This document shows positions 16,386-27,192 of a stretch of 64,000 nucleotides of DNA, one piece after another. Source of the DNA: Alphaproteobacteria bacterium. GTDB taxonomy: Bacteria; Pseudomonadota; Alphaproteobacteria; Rhodobacterales; Rhodobacteraceae. Positions within the stretch are counted from its first letter, which is position 1. Each line of letters begins with the position of its first letter. The stretch spans positions 115,142 through 179,141 of the forward strand of contig JAUHYC010000003.1 in assembly GCA_030426685.1 (NCBI GenBank). Reading direction: 5' to 3'. The notes below the pieces were generated by a model. The model was not told where the DNA came from. It did not search any database and saw only the letters and a program-made list of their open reading frames with translations. Both the position numbers and the translations under genes were made by a program.

Positions 16386-18161
16386 TTAGTCTTGCGGGAT
16401 GAGCCTTAGACCCAGCTCCATCAACTGATCCGAAGTCGGATCAGATGGCGCATCCATCATCAGGTCTTCGGCGCGTTGGTTCATCGGGAACATCATGACC
16501 TCGCGGATGTTGGCCTCATCGGCCAGCAGCATCACGATCCGGTCGATCCCGGCTGCGCACCCACCATGTGGCGGCGCGCCATAGTGGAACGCATTGAACA
16601 GGGCGCCAAAGCGGGATTTCACTTCATCTTCGCCATAACCGGCCAGTTCAAACGCTTTCAGCATGATCTCGGGCTTGTGGTTCCGGATCGCACCCGAGAC
16701 CAGCTCATAGCCGTTGCAGGCAAGGTCATATTGGTAGCCTCTGACCTCAAGCGGGTCGCCATTCAGCGCCTCCATCCCGCCTTGCGGCATCGAGAACGGA
16801 TTGTGCTCAAAGTCGATCTTGCCGGTTTCTTCATCCTGCTCGTAGATCGGGAAATCCACGATCCAGGCAAAGGCAAAGCGGTCTTTCTCGGTCAGGCCAA
16901 GGTCTTCGCCGATCACGTCACGGGCTTTACCAGCAACTTTTTCAAAAGCCTTCGGCTTGCCGCCCAGGAAGAACGCAGCATCGCCCACACCTAGACCCAA
17001 TTGCTGGCGGATCGCCTCGGTTCGTTCGGGGCCGATGTTTTTGGCCAGCGGACCTGCGGCCTCCATCCCTTCGCCCTGATCACGCCAGAAGATGTAGCCC
17101 ATCCCCGGCAGACCCTCTTTCTGGGCAAACGCGTTCATGCGGTCGCAGAACTTGCGGCTGCCACCGGTCGGAGCCGGTATGGCACGGATTTCGGTGCCTT
17201 CCTGCTCCAGCAGCTTCGCGAAAATCGCGAAGCCAGATCCGCGGAAGTGGTCCGAGACAACTTGCATCTTGATCGGGTTGCGCAGGTCGGGCTTGTCGGT
17301 GCCGTACCAAAGGGCCGAATCCTTGTAGGAAATCTGCGGCCACTCCTGATCGACCTTGCGACCGCCACCGAACTCTTCGAACACGCCGGTCAGGATCGGC
17401 TGGATCGTATCGAACACGTCCTGCTGTTCGACAAAGGACATCTCGAGGTCGAGTTGGTAGAAATCGGTCGGCGACCTGTCGGCGCGCGGGTCCTCGTCGC
17501 GGAAACACGGTGCGATCTGGAAATACTTGTCGAAACCCGACACCATGATCAACTGCTTGAACAGCTGCGGTGCCTGCGGCAGAGCATAGAACTTGCCGGG
17601 ATGCAGGCGAGAGGGCACCAGAAAGTCGCGGGCACCTTCGGGCGACGAGGCGGTGATGATCGGCGTCTGATACTCGCGAAAGCCCTGATCCCACATGCGT
17701 TTGCGCATGGAGGCCACAACATCCGAGCGCAGGGTCATATTGCGCTGCATCGCCTCGCGGCGCAGGTCGAGGTAGCGATAGCGCAGGCGGGTTTCCTCGG
17801 GGTATTCTTGATCGCCGAAGACCATCAGCGGCAGTTCGTCGGCAGTGCCCAGAACTTCAAGCTCACGCACGTAAACTTCGATCTCACCGGTGGGCAGCTT
17901 CGGGTTCACCAGTTCCGGGTCACGGGCCTTGACGGTACCGTCGATGCGGATACACCACTCAGAGCGTACTTTCTCAAGTTCGGCAAAGGCCGCACTGTCG
18001 CCATCGCACAGCACCTGCGTCACGCCGAAATGGTCGCGCAGATCGATGAACAGAACGCCACCGTGATCTCGGACCCGATGCACCCAACCAGACAAGCGAA
18101 CGGTTTCGCCAACATTGGCGGCGGTCAGAGCGGCGCAGGTGTGGCTGCGGTAGGCGTGCAT
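16386..18161 (-). CDS. aspS: aspartyl-tRNA synthetase
   Basis: Class IIb synthetase (591 residues) that charges tRNA-Asp, of the bacterial type. The N-terminal OB-fold anticodon domain (about 1-110, with [12 protein letters not shown]) is followed by motif 2 ([19 protein letters not shown]), the bacterial GAD insertion (about 300-420) and motif 3 (GIDRIVML). MHAYRSHTC at 18161 is the family start; an upstream in-frame start would add 14 residues. A terminator follows. Whether it also charges tRNA-Asn, as in GatCAB users, cannot be read here. Confidence 0.96.
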   Translation of the reverse strand: MHAYRSHTCAALTAANVGETVRLSGWVHRVRDHGGVLFIDLRDHFGVTQVLCDGDSAAFAELEKVRSEWCIRIDGTVKARDPELVNPKLPTGEIEVYVRELEVLGTADELPLMVFGDQEYPEETRLRYRYLDLRREAMQRNMTLRSDVVASMRKRMWDQGFREYQTPIITASSPEGARDFLVPSRLHPGKFYALPQAPQLFKQLIMVSGFDKYFQIAPCFRDEDPRADRSPTDFYQLDLEMSFVEQQDVFDTIQPILTGVFEEFGGGRKVDQEWPQISYKDSALWYGTDKPDLRNPIKMQVVSDHFRGSGFAIFAKLLEQEGTEIRAIPAPTGGSRKFCDRMNAFAQKEGLPGMGYIFWRDQGEGMEAAGPLAKNIGPERTEAIRQQLGLGVGDAAFFLGGKPKAFEKVAGKARDVIGEDLGLTEKDRFAFAWIVDFPIYEQDEETGKIDFEHNPFSMPQGGMEALNGDPLEVRGYQYDLACNGYELVSGAIRNHKPEIMLKAFELAGYGEDEVKSRFGALFNAFHYGAPPHGGCAAGIDRIVMLLADEANIREVMMFPMNQRAEDLMMDAPSDPTSDQLMELGLRLIPQD

Positions 18162-18239
18162 GGAAATATCCCTTCGGGCGCAGAATTCGTCGCGCCGATA
18201 CACCCTGTCAGGATTGGAAAGTCAAGGCGGGTCGCACCG

Positions 18240-18911
18240 TCAAAACGGCCTTTGCACATTGCCCGAGTAGAAATAGACCCCCAGACCAGCTGCAAAGATG
18301 ATATTCCCCGCGACAGCATGCAGAAGGACGGCGTAGAAGAATGAACCGCGCTTGCAATAGGCCCATGAAAACACCAGACCACCGGCGAAAGTCATGAAAG
18401 CAACGATCCAGCTCCAGTACATGAGGTGGGCCAGCGAGAACAAACCCGCATTCAGAAAGTAGACTGCCTGGCCATCGGGCAGGATGGCCTGATAGCGGCG
18501 GAAAAACAGGGACCGGAACAAAAGCTCTTGCGGCAGCGCTGAGGCGACAGGATACCCGATCCAGATTACCGCCAACAATTCCGGCCGATTGAGCAACAAC
18601 GAAAATGCCGCGCCCGGACTGGTGATAAGAACCAGAGCCGAACAGAATGCAATCATGGCAACGCTAAAGATCGTGAGCTCAGACCATGACCATCCGCGCC
18701 AGTTGTGACGCAGCTCCGCCCACGCGAAACCGGGGGTTAAGTGCAACAACCCAATGCCGATGGCGGTGAAGATGAAGAGCGAAGGGAACATCCAATCTGG
18801 CTGGAACAGCATAGCTATCGCAATAGGTGCAGCAATGAAGAATGCCCCAAACTCCAGCTTAAGGCGTTGCAGGTTGGCCGAGGTCTCAACACAATCGCTT
18901 GGCTTGTTCAC
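18240..18911 (-). CDS. CPBP family intramembrane glutamic endopeptidase
   Basis: A 223-residue polytopic membrane protein with about seven helices. The CPBP (Abi/Rce1-like) motifs are present: QELLFR at 128-133, FSLAH, and HAVAGN. In the canonical EExxxR motif the first Glu is Gln here, while the second Glu and the Arg stay. FAGGLVFSWAYCKRGSFF is the usual turn before motif 4. Such proteins process prenylated or short peptides, bacteriocins, or act in immunity. The ATG overlaps the stop of pabC by four bases, so it is co-transcribed with folate genes; a functional link is not evident. Confidence 0.8.
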   Translation of the reverse strand: MNKPSDCVETSANLQRLKLEFGAFFIAAPIAIAMLFQPDWMFPSLFIFTAIGIGLLHLTPGFAWAELRHNWRGWSWSELTIFSVAMIAFCSALVLITSPGAAFSLLLNRPELLAVIWIGYPVASALPQELLFRSLFFRRYQAILPDGQAVYFLNAGLFSLAHLMYWSWIVAFMTFAGGLVFSWAYCKRGSFFYAVLLHAVAGNIIFAAGLGVYFYSGNVQRPF

Positions 18912-19555
18912 GATGTTACAACCTCTGCCCGGATCAAGCCGCGCAAGGAATTCCCGAGGTAAATCGCCTGCGCATTCTGCAGATCATCCAGATTCAGGAC
19001 TGCTTCGCTAACGGCATTCTGGTCCAGCATTTCCTCGCGCAGAATCCCGGGCAATATACCGCTGGACAGTGCGGGCGTCAGACGGCGGCCATCGGGCATA
19101 TCCAGAAAAAGATTGGTGATGGTGCCCTCGCAAAGTTCGCCCCGTTCGTTGAGAAACACCAACTCGTCTATGCCCGGTTTCAAAGATGCACGCGCTTCGT
19201 CGTAAACCACACGGCGGGTAGTTTTATGGCGCAGCCAGATGTCGGATGCGGTCAGCCGAACATCAGAAATCGCTACCCGCCAATGATCAGGTGCGTTAGT
19301 CAAGTCGCCAGTCGTCAGATCGAACTTACCCGACGCATCCAGGGTCAATCGACAGCGCAAAGCTGTATCCCCGAATGCAGCATTCAGCGTGCGGATGGCG
19401 AGTTCTGCATCAAACGGGATGCCAAAGGCGTTGGCCGAACGCGCCATACGCGCCAGATGGCGCTGCTGACGGATGAATCCTTGTCCGGGCCGAAAAGCCA
19501 GCGTTTCGATCAGGCGGAAATCAGGCTCAGTTGGCGGGCGAAGCGGGCTTTCCAT
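18908..19555 (-). CDS. pabC: aminotransferase class IV, 4-amino-4-deoxychorismate lyase type
   Basis: A 215-residue fold-IV PLP enzyme that likely releases pyruvate from aminodeoxychorismate to give p-aminobenzoate for folate. RLIETLAF near the N terminus and GELCEGTITNLFL (PLP phosphate-binding) fit the family; the late GILPGILREEML is the usual helix. It starts inside the last 46 bases of pabB and overlaps the CPBP gene by 4 bases. At 215 residues it is shorter than E. coli PabC (about 270). Identification leans on context with pabB. Confidence 0.85.
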   Translation of the reverse strand: MESPLRPPTEPDFRLIETLAFRPGQGFIRQQRHLARMARSANAFGIPFDAELAIRTLNAAFGDTALRCRLTLDASGKFDLTTGDLTNAPDHWRVAISDVRLTASDIWLRHKTTRRVVYDEARASLKPGIDELVFLNERGELCEGTITNLFLDMPDGRRLTPALSSGILPGILREEMLDQNAVSEAVLNLDDLQNAQAIYLGNSLRGLIRAEVVTS

Positions 19556-20643
19556 AGCGCCTCCTCATATTCCGATGGGGCGGTGCTGTCCCAGATGACG
19601 CCGCCGCCGACATTCAATGTCGCGGTGCCGTTGTCGACCATCAGGGTACGGATTGCCACGTTGAACTCGGATCGTCCGTCGGGTGCCGCCCAGCCGATGG
19701 TTCCGCAATAGGCGTCGCGCGGCCAGGGCTCCAACTCGGACAGGATTTCCATGGCGCGGATTTTAGGAGCCCCGGTGATCGACCCGCAGGGGAACAGTGC
19801 CGTCAGGATATCGGACAATCCCACGCCCAAATGTAGCTGCGCCTGCACGAGCGAGACCATCTGATGCACAGTGGCATAGGTTTCAACCTTGAACAGCTCA
19901 GGCACTCTGACCGAGCCGGCCAAAGCGACACGGCTGATGTCGTTGCGCAGCAGATCGACGATCATCAGGTTTTCAGCCCGATTCTTTTCGTCCGTGGTCA
20001 GGAATGCGCGACGACGGGCATCCTCGGCCATATCCTCGCTGCGCGGCTGGGTTCCTTTCATTGGACGCGTCTCAATGCGGCCTTCCGCATCCGTGCGAAA
20101 AAACAGCTCGGGCGAGCGGCTCAACAGATCAGGCAATCCGTCCTGTTCAACAAGCGCGCCATGCCCCACCGGTTGGCCGGAAGCCAGCGCTGCATAAAGC
20201 CCGCTGCTGCTGCCTTCATATGAAATGTCTATCGGAAAGGTCAGATTGGCCTGATAGATGTCACCCGCGCCAATGGCATCATGAACGGTTTGAAACGCCT
20301 GCGCGTAGCGGTCTTCGTCCCAGCGTGGATTGAACCCGGACAGGCCACCCTCGGCCGCGGGCAAAGCACAGCGATCCGGCGCGTCGTAGACCCCGAAGCA
20401 CAGCAATGGCAGGCGGCGGCCGTCGGGCAACCGTTCTGTCAGGCGAGGCTCCAGAACATATCCGAGCTCATAACTGGCATAGCCAGCCAGCCAGGCGCCC
20501 TGCGCGCGCGCCTCATCAAGCGCCGCCAAAGCCTGCGGCACCTCTTCCGCGCTGTCCGCGCGGATGACCTGAGACGGACGCTCGAACCGGGTTCCTCGCC
20601 CGGCTGGTCCCTGATCGAAACGAATACGCACGTGCATCCTCAT
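19510..20643 (-). CDS. pabB: aminodeoxychorismate synthase component I
   Basis: A 377-residue chorismate-binding enzyme that makes 4-amino-4-deoxychorismate for folate synthesis. [10 protein letters not shown], the tryptophan-independent catalytic loop, is followed by [10 protein letters not shown] (the PIKGT-type motif whose Lys is catalytic), [17 protein letters not shown] and [14 protein letters not shown]. No glutamine amidotransferase domain is fused, so a separate PabA must supply ammonia. Divergent from carB with about 170 bases between starts. Two possible ATG starts lie two codons apart. Confidence 0.92.
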   Translation of the reverse strand: MRMHVRIRFDQGPAGRGTRFERPSQVIRADSAEEVPQALAALDEARAQGAWLAGYASYELGYVLEPRLTERLPDGRRLPLLCFGVYDAPDRCALPAAEGGLSGFNPRWDEDRYAQAFQTVHDAIGAGDIYQANLTFPIDISYEGSSSGLYAALASGQPVGHGALVEQDGLPDLLSRSPELFFRTDAEGRIETRPMKGTQPRSEDMAEDARRRAFLTTDEKNRAENLMIVDLLRNDISRVALAGSVRVPELFKVETYATVHQMVSLVQAQLHLGVGLSDILTALFPCGSITGAPKIRAMEILSELEPWPRDAYCGTIGWAAPDGRSEFNVAIRTLMVDNGTATLNVGGGVIWDSTAPSEYEEALWKARFARQLSLISA

Positions 20644-20813
20644 TTGTCGTGCTGTGCGGTATAGAGAATAGCGTGCCGAGGGAAAGAGGGGAAAGCGGCA
20701 ATTTCATCCCTGTTTCCGATACCTCTTGCACCTTTTCGCGCGGTCCCTATAACGCAGGACAATTTGGGCGCTGGGCGGTGCCCCGACTCGCGGACAATCG
20801 AAGGAATAGGGCC

Positions 20814-23800
20814 ATGCCGAAGAGAACCGACATCCAGTCGATCATGATCATTGGGGCGGGCCCCATTGTTATCGGACAAGCCTGTGAATTCGACTACTCG
20901 GGCGCACAGGCCTGTAAAGCGCTGCGTGAGGAAGGTTACCGGGTCATTCTGGTGAACTCAAACCCGGCAACGATCATGACCGACCCCGGTCTGGCTGATG
21001 CCACCTACATTGAGCCGATCACGCCCGAAGTTGTCGCCAAGATCATCGAGAAAGAACGCCCCGACGCCCTGCTGCCCACTATGGGCGGGCAAACCGGCCT
21101 GAACACCTCGCTGGCCTTGGAAGAGATGGGTGTGCTGGAAGAGTTTGGTGTCGAGATGATCGGCGCCAAGCGCGACGCCATCGAAATGGCCGAAGACCGG
21201 AAACTGTTCCGCGAAGCGATGGACCGTTTGGGCCTTGAAAATCCCAAAGCGACCATCGTGACCGCACCACGCAAAGACGACGGCAGCGCCGATCTGGATG
21301 CCGGGGTGCAGATCGCCCTCGACGAGTTGGAAGAGATCGGCCTGCCCGCCATCATCCGCCCCGCCTTTACCTTGGGCGGTACCGGCGGAGGTGTGGCCTA
21401 TAACCGCGAAGATTATATCCATTTCTGCCGCTCGGGCATGGATGCTTCGCCGGTCAATCAAATCCTCGTCGACGAAAGCCTGTTGGGTTGGAAAGAATAC
21501 GAGATGGAGGTGGTGCGCGACACTGCCGACAACGCCATTATCGTCTGTTCCATCGAGAACGTCGACCCGATGGGTGTGCATACCGGTGACTCGATTACAG
21601 TGGCCCCCGCCCTGACGCTGACCGACAAGGAATACCAGATCATGCGCAACGGCTCGATTGCTGTTCTGCGCGAGATCGGCGTCGAGACTGGTGGGTCGAA
21701 CGTGCAATGGGCGATTAACCCGGACGATGGCCGGATGGTCGTGATCGAGATGAACCCGCGCGTGTCGCGCTCCTCGGCGCTGGCGTCCAAGGCCACCGGT
21801 TTCCCGATTGCCAAGATCGCCGCGAAGCTGGCCGTGGGCTACACGCTTGACGAGTTGGACAATGACATCACCAAGGTCACGCCCGCATCCTTCGAGCCGA
21901 CCATCGACTATGTTGTCACCAAGATCCCGAAATTCGCCTTCGAGAAATTCCCCGGTTCCGAACCCTATCTGACCACCGCGATGAAGTCGGTGGGTGAGGC
22001 CATGTCCATCGGTCGCACCATCCACGAATCGATGCAAAAGGCACTGGCCTCGATGGAATCGGGCCTGACCGGCTTTGACGAAGTTGAAATTCCCGGCCTG
22101 AACGTGGGTGTCTGGGACGAGGCCGATGACAAGGCCGCCGTGATCAAGGCGATCAGCCAGCAAACACCTGATCGTCTGCGCACCATCGCCCAAGCCATGC
22201 GTCACGGATTGACAGACGATGAGATTTTCGGGGTCACCAAGTTCGATCCATGGTTCCTTGCCCGTATCCGCGAGATCATTGAGGCCGAGCGTCAGGTGCG
22301 CAAAGACGGCCTGCCCGTCACCGAAGACGGTATCCGCAAGCTGAAAATGCTGGGCTTCACCGACGCGCGTCTGGGCAACCTGACGGGCCGCGACGAAGAC
22401 AATGTTCGCCGCGCCCGCCGCAATCTGGGTGTGAACGCCGTCTTCAAACGCATCGATACCTGCGCCGCTGAGTTCGAGGCGCAGACACCCTATATGTACT
22501 CGACCTACGAAGCCCCAATGATGGGTGAGGTTGAATGTGAGGCCCGTCCGAGTGACCGCAAAAAGGTCGTTATCCTCGGCGGTGGCCCGAACCGCATCGG
22601 TCAAGGTATCGAGTTCGACTATTGCTGCTGCCACGCCTGTTTCGCACTGACCGAAGCGGGGTATGAGACCATCATGGTCAACTGTAACCCCGAGACGGTC
22701 TCGACCGACTATGACACCTCGGACCGGCTGTATTTCGAGCCGCTGACTTTTGAGCACGTCATGGAAATCCTGACGAAGGAACAGGAAAACGGCACACTGC
22801 ATGGCGTGATCGTTCAGTTCGGCGGCCAGACCCCGCTGAAACTGGCCAACGCGCTGGAAGCCGAAGGTATTCCGATCCTTGGCACGACACCGGACGCCAT
22901 CGACTTGGCCGAAGACCGTGAGCGTTTCCAGACGCTGGTCAACGATCTGGGCCTTAAACAGCCGAAAAACGGCATCGCCTCGACCGACGAGCAGGCGCTT
23001 GAAATTGCCGAAGAGATCGGCTTCCCGCTGGTCATCCGCCCCTCTTACGTTTTGGGTGGTCGTGCGATGGAAATCGTCCGCGATATGGATCAGTTGCGGC
23101 GTTATATCAACGAGGCCGTGGTGGTCTCGGGCGACAGCCCCGTATTGCTCGACAGTTATCTGGCCGGTGCGGTCGAACTGGATGTCGACGCGCTCTGCGA
23201 TGGCACCGACGTTCACGTGGCTGGTATCATGCAGCATATCGAAGAGGCGGGCGTCCACTCAGGCGACTCGGCCTGTTCGTTGCCGCCGTATTCGCTGTCG
23301 AAAGATATCATCGCTGAGATCAAGGATCAGACCTTCAAGCTGGCCAAGGCGCTGAACGTCGTCGGCCTGATGAATGTGCAGTTCGCCATCAAGGACGACG
23401 AGATTTTCCTGATCGAGGTCAACCCGCGCGCCAGCCGCACCGTACCCTTTGTGGCTAAGGCCACTGACAGTGCCATTGCCTCGATCGCCGCGCGCATCAT
23501 GGCCGGTGAAAAACTGTCAAGCTTCCCGATGCGCCCGCCGTATCAGGAAGGCAAGGACACCAAGATCGCCGACCAGATGACTTTGGCCGATCCGGACATG
23601 CCTTGGTTCTCGGTGAAAGAGGCCGTCATGCCCTTCGCCCGCTTCCCGGGTGTCGATACGATCCTCGGTCCCGAAATGCGCTCGACCGGTGAGGTCATGG
23701 GCTGGGACCGCGACTTCCCGCGCGCCTTCCTCAAGGCGCAGATGGGGGCTGGGATGGTGTTGCCGTCCTCGGGTCGCGCCTTCATCTCGATCAAAGACGC

Positions 23801-24158
23801 CGACAAGGGCAAGGCAATGCTTGAGGCGGCCAATGTCCTCGTCGAACAAGGCTTTTCGCTGGTTGCGACACGTGGAACGCAAAACTGGCTGGAAGAACAG
23901 GGCGTGGCCTGCGAACTGGTCAACAAAGTCTATGAAGGCCGCCCGGACGTGGTGGACATGCTGAAAGACGGTCAGGTGCAGCTGGTGATGAACACCACCG
24001 AAGGCGCACAGGCGGTTGAGGATAGCAAGGCCATCCGCTCGATCGCTCTTTATGACAAGATACCCTATTTCACCACTGCTGCCGGATCGAACGCGGCGGC
24101 ACTGGCGATCAAGGCGCAGGCCGAGGGGGACGTCGAGGTGAAGTCGCTTCAAGGTTAA
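20814..24158 (+). CDS. carB: carbamoyl-phosphate synthase large subunit
   Basis: Builds carbamoyl phosphate for arginine and pyrimidines from bicarbonate, ATP and ammonia passed from CarA. The 1114-residue chain has two homologous ATP-grasp halves: the first begins [21 protein letters not shown], the second [19 protein letters not shown] near residue 636, and the C-terminal about 130 residues form the MGS-like allosteric domain. MPKRTDIQ at 20814 is the conserved start; longer in-frame starts upstream are not used in the family. carA is not in the window. Confidence 0.97.
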   Translation: MPKRTDIQSIMIIGAGPIVIGQACEFDYSGAQACKALREEGYRVILVNSNPATIMTDPGLADATYIEPITPEVVAKIIEKERPDALLPTMGGQTGLNTSLALEEMGVLEEFGVEMIGAKRDAIEMAEDRKLFREAMDRLGLENPKATIVTAPRKDDGSADLDAGVQIALDELEEIGLPAIIRPAFTLGGTGGGVAYNREDYIHFCRSGMDASPVNQILVDESLLGWKEYEMEVVRDTADNAIIVCSIENVDPMGVHTGDSITVAPALTLTDKEYQIMRNGSIAVLREIGVETGGSNVQWAINPDDGRMVVIEMNPRVSRSSALASKATGFPIAKIAAKLAVGYTLDELDNDITKVTPASFEPTIDYVVTKIPKFAFEKFPGSEPYLTTAMKSVGEAMSIGRTIHESMQKALASMESGLTGFDEVEIPGLNVGVWDEADDKAAVIKAISQQTPDRLRTIAQAMRHGLTDDEIFGVTKFDPWFLARIREIIEAERQVRKDGLPVTEDGIRKLKMLGFTDARLGNLTGRDEDNVRRARRNLGVNAVFKRIDTCAAEFEAQTPYMYSTYEAPMMGEVECEARPSDRKKVVILGGGPNRIGQGIEFDYCCCHACFALTEAGYETIMVNCNPETVSTDYDTSDRLYFEPLTFEHVMEILTKEQENGTLHGVIVQFGGQTPLKLANALEAEGIPILGTTPDAIDLAEDRERFQTLVNDLGLKQPKNGIASTDEQALEIAEEIGFPLVIRPSYVLGGRAMEIVRDMDQLRRYINEAVVVSGDSPVLLDSYLAGAVELDVDALCDGTDVHVAGIMQHIEEAGVHSGDSACSLPPYSLSKDIIAEIKDQTFKLAKALNVVGLMNVQFAIKDDEIFLIEVNPRASRTVPFVAKATDSAIASIAARIMAGEKLSSFPMRPPYQEGKDTKIADQMTLADPDMPWFSVKEAVMPFARFPGVDTILGPEMRSTGEVMGWDRDFPRAFLKAQMGAGMVLPSSGRAFISIKDADKGKAMLEAANVLVEQGFSLVATRGTQNWLEEQGVACELVNKVYEGRPDVVDMLKDGQVQLVMNTTEGAQAVEDSKAIRSIALYDKIPYFTTAAGSNAAALAIKAQAEGDVEVKSLQG

Positions 24159-24330
24159 CCTGAACCTGTCAAAGATTGCTGCTCTGCGCCCGTGAACCCC
24201 CGACAGGTCTGCGGGCGTAGGCCGTAAGTGGCGCAAACCCCTGCGCCGCTTGCATTCCCTTAAGTCAACACATCTTGATCAAACTATTCCGTGACTGCAT
24301 TTTGTGCAGATCACGAAATCAGGACGCGCC

Positions 24331-25455
24331 ATGTTTACCCCTGCCATCACCGGTTCCGGTGTCTATACGCCCGAAAATGTCATCACCAATGCCGAACTGG
24401 TCGAAGCATTCAACGCCTACGCCGATCGGATGAATGCCCAGAACGCCGATGCGATTGCGGCCGGGGAGATGGAACCGATGCAGCACTCCTCGGAGGAGTT
24501 CATTGTTAAGGCATCGGGCATTGAAAATCGCTATGTCATGGACAAGACCGGCATTCTGGACCCCGCCATCATGCATCCTACACTGCGGCAGCGCAGCGAC
24601 GATGAACCGGGCATTATGACCGAAATGGCCATTGTCGCCTGCAAAAAGGCACTGGCGCAGGCGGGGCGTCGTGCCGAGGATATCGATCTGGTGATTTGTG
24701 CCGCATCAAACCACGAGCGTGCTTATCCGGCGATTGCCATTGAAATCCAGCAAGCGCTTGGGATCGATGGATTTGGATTTGATATGAACGTCGCGTGTTC
24801 TTCCGCAACATTTGGCATACAGGCCGCGGCGGACATGATCCGGTCCGGATCGGTCCGGGCCGCGCTGGTGGTCAATCCCGAGATCTGCTCGGGCCATCTG
24901 GAGTGGCGTGATCGGGATTGCCACTTCATTTTTGGTGATGTTGCAACCGCGACGCTGATCGAACGGCTGGAAGACGCCAAAGGTCCACATTTTGAAATCC
25001 TTTCAACCCGCTGTGCAACTGCGTTCTCCAACAATATCCGCAACAACAACGGATTTCTGCGCCGCTCGCGCCCGGATGGTGTTGCTGATCGCCGTGATAT
25101 GCAATTCATGCAGAACGGACGCAAAGTATTCAAAGAAGTCCTGCCGATGGTCAGCAAGCATATCAGTGATCACATGGAGGCCGAAGGTGTGGACAGCCGC
25201 GATCTAAAGCGCCTTTGGCTACATCAGGCCAACAAAACCATGAACGATTTCATCGGCAAAAAAGTTCTGGGTCGTGAACCCGAAGCAGGTGAACAACCCA
25301 ACATCCTGCAGGACTACGCCAACACATCCTCTGCCGGGTCTATAATTGCGTTTTCCAAGCACTCAGATGATCTGCAAGACGGGGATGTCGGTCTGATCTG
25401 TTCGTTTGGTGCCGGCTATTCAGTCGGGTCCGTGATCGTCAAACGACACGCGTGA
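24331..25455 (+). CDS. beta-ketoacyl-ACP synthase III-like protein (PA3286 type)
   Basis: A 374-residue thiolase-fold condensing enzyme. The triad is C156 (MNVACSSATFG), H298 (LHQAN) and N331 (YANTSSAGS). It lacks the compact FabH length (about 320) and strongly resembles, from memory, Pseudomonas PA3286/FabH2, including SNHERAYPAIA, NPEICSGH and FSNNIRN. That enzyme is reported to prime fatty-acid synthesis from octanoyl-CoA produced by beta-oxidation; the same role here is inference. No plsX or fabF neighbours. ATG 24331 follows 172 bases of non-coding DNA after carB, so it probably has its own promoter. Confidence 0.85.
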   Translation: MFTPAITGSGVYTPENVITNAELVEAFNAYADRMNAQNADAIAAGEMEPMQHSSEEFIVKASGIENRYVMDKTGILDPAIMHPTLRQRSDDEPGIMTEMAIVACKKALAQAGRRAEDIDLVICAASNHERAYPAIAIEIQQALGIDGFGFDMNVACSSATFGIQAAADMIRSGSVRAALVVNPEICSGHLEWRDRDCHFIFGDVATATLIERLEDAKGPHFEILSTRCATAFSNNIRNNNGFLRRSRPDGVADRRDMQFMQNGRKVFKEVLPMVSKHISDHMEAEGVDSRDLKRLWLHQANKTMNDFIGKKVLGREPEAGEQPNILQDYANTSSAGSIIAFSKHSDDLQDGDVGLICSFGAGYSVGSVIVKRHA

Positions 25456-25615
25456 CCTCGGGGCTGACGCCTTGCTGATGCGGCAGGTTAATTGAGGCCC
25501 AAACCGTATTCTCAAGATTTCTTCAGGCGACCCCAATCGCTCCTTCATGTGCTGAACACACTTTGGAACCGGATGCCCAGCGCATTCAAGTGATGTAGCC
25601 GAAGGAGCACCAGTC

Positions 25616-26266
25616 ATGCGAAGAAATACACGAGTTGGAATGGCCGCACTGGTTGCCGCGCCATTCATTGGTTTAATCGCAACCGGCGCAGCGATGGCGG
25701 AGTCTCAGGTCTGTACGGTCAACACCGCGCGCGTTGCTGCCAACAATGGCGACTACGACACGCTTTGCGAATGCTCGCAGGTGACCCGCGGGTTTGTGTC
25801 TTATCTGCAAAAACGGTCGGATTTCGACACCATTCTGCAGAACACCTCGACGCAATGCCTGGGGTTGGCAGAACTTCTGACCGATTTGCCAACTGCGACA
25901 ATTTCAAACACAAGCTTTGGCGAGGACCGCAGCAGCGATCGCTCAAACAGTACTTCCGAAGCCGGCGGAGCTGGAATTTCGGATAATGACTCAGGTGGCG
26001 ATACCGACAGCGGAAACAATTCGGGAAATGATAGTGGCGACACGCCCGGTGACGGGGGTGGTGAACCCGGTGATGGGGGAGGTAAGCCCGGTAAGGGCGG
26101 TGGCAAAGGTGGCCACGGTAGCGACAAACCCGGCAGTGGTGGCCACGGAGACAAGCCAGGCAAGGGCAACGGTAAAGGCGGTGCCAAAGGCAATAACGGC
26201 GGGGGTAATGGAGCCGAAGGGGCCAGCCCTGGTCGCGGCAAGAATGCCAACAATGACGAAGGTTAA
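25616..26266 (+). CDS. secreted glycine-rich low-complexity protein
   Basis: A 216-residue protein in three parts. A signal peptide (1-28, ending GAAMA). A small domain (29-95) with four cysteines at 33, 51, 53 and 81, two possible disulfides. Then a disordered tail: 101-148 is Ser/Asp/Gly (acidic), 149-210 is Gly/Lys/Pro (basic), a charge-segregated polyampholyte. GAAGGAG lies about 7 bases before the ATG. No homolog with a function is recognised; the tail resembles surface or matrix-binding linkers. Third-base G+C bias in the Gly codons agrees with coding on this strand, so the proline-rich frame opposite is an artefact. Confidence 0.72.
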   Translation: MRRNTRVGMAALVAAPFIGLIATGAAMAESQVCTVNTARVAANNGDYDTLCECSQVTRGFVSYLQKRSDFDTILQNTSTQCLGLAELLTDLPTATISNTSFGEDRSSDRSNSTSEAGGAGISDNDSGGDTDSGNNSGNDSGDTPGDGGGEPGDGGGKPGKGGGKGGHGSDKPGSGGHGDKPGKGNGKGGAKGNNGGGNGAEGASPGRGKNANNDEG

Positions 26267-26373
26267 TTCACCGGCGGTCGCCCTTCAAAATCGTGCGGAA
26301 TACAAGCCGGATTCTTTTGTCGAAATCTCACAACGGATCGATGCAGGAGTTCGGCATCGAATGTGTTGTCAGG

Positions 26374-26835
26374 TCAACTTACGCTTTCTTCTTCCAGATG
26401 AAGCTTCATTTCGATCAGCACCTGTTGCAGCATACTGGTTTCTTTCAGCAGGCGTTTGGCTTCGTTGACTGTGATGATCCCGTCTTCGATGGCCGATTGA
26501 TACTCTGTCATCAGCATCGCAAAACGCTGGCTCAGCGCGATAACATCTGAATTCACGCCACCCGTACGTGGGCTTTCCGAGTTGCGACCATCATATGACA
26601 ACGTGATGTTCTGCAAATCCGCCAATGCCGTGGTGACATGCGCATATGTTGCCGCATTCTCCAGCCGGGCAACCGCGTCTACCGGCATGAAACGGTCCGC
26701 ATGTTCTGCATTGTCAGAGTAGTATCGACCCAGCGTTGCTTTAGATTTCCCGGTGATTTCACACGCGGCTTCGATCCCGACATCCTTTACCAATGCCTCG
26801 GTATGCTTCTTCAGATAGGCCCCGATATCTGCCAT
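26374..26835 (-). CDS. HTH domain-containing protein, putative regulator
   Basis: A 153-residue protein beginning MADIGAYLKKHTEALV. Residues 19-40 (VGIEAACEITGKSKATLGRY) form a helix-turn-helix like that of phage CII/Cro-type or small regulatory proteins. A C-terminal helical region (about 110-150, EAKRLLKETSMLQQVL) could dimerise. AAGG is about 9 bases before the ATG at 26835; an upstream in-frame extension of 61 codons has poor coding character and is left out. It is divergent from tdk. No phage or plasmid genes are adjacent. Target unknown. Confidence 0.6.
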   Translation of the reverse strand: MADIGAYLKKHTEALVKDVGIEAACEITGKSKATLGRYYSDNAEHADRFMPVDAVARLENAATYAHVTTALADLQNITLSYDGRNSESPRTGGVNSDVIALSQRFAMLMTEYQSAIEDGIITVNEAKRLLKETSMLQQVLIEMKLHLEEESVS

Positions 26836-27192
26836 TTTGTTACCCTTGTTACCTGCGCTCCCGCCCCTGGCCTGTCCTCGCCGGGGGAAAGGGTAGAGAT
26901 ATTTCCCATATTCGATTGATAATTGAAATGCCATAAATTGACTATCCCTCAGATATGCAGGGATTTTGTGAGTGAGTGGCGGCCGTTCGTGCCGGTAATG
27001 AGTGAACGCAGGGCGCATTATCAGCCTTGCGCTGTGTAGGCCAATTGTAGGCCGACGACGCCGCTGTTGAGGGCGCGGGGCTCTCCATCCCCAAGAGCAT
27101 CAGCTCGGCCCCGGCAGCTACAATGGCGGCGTCGCTTCACATTCCAAAAGGACAGGCTTGCCCCGGCGGATAACGAGAATTAGACCGGCGCC
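26836..27192. other. intergenic region between the HTH gene and tdk
   Basis: A 357-base stretch without a convincing gene, holding divergent promoters by position. The part next to the HTH gene is AT-richer (around 26900-26960). A short direct repeat, GTAGGCC ... GTAGGCC, occurs at about 27035-27055. I see no tRNA, attachment site or riboswitch in it. Confidence 0.4.

Noticed and set aside
17001..18344. A 447-codon plus-strand frame opposite aspS
   Set aside because: Antisense shadow of a well-defined aspartyl-tRNA synthetase.
20958..23258. A 766-codon open frame on the minus strand opposite carB
   Set aside because: It is an artefact of strong codon bias in carB: high-G+C genes leave long stop-free antisense frames, the peptide has no recognisable motifs, and carB is unmistakable.
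25801..26253. Proline-rich 150-codon minus-strand frame opposite the glycine-rich protein
   Set aside because: Gly codons read backwards give Pro codons; the plus frame has a signal peptide and ribosome site.
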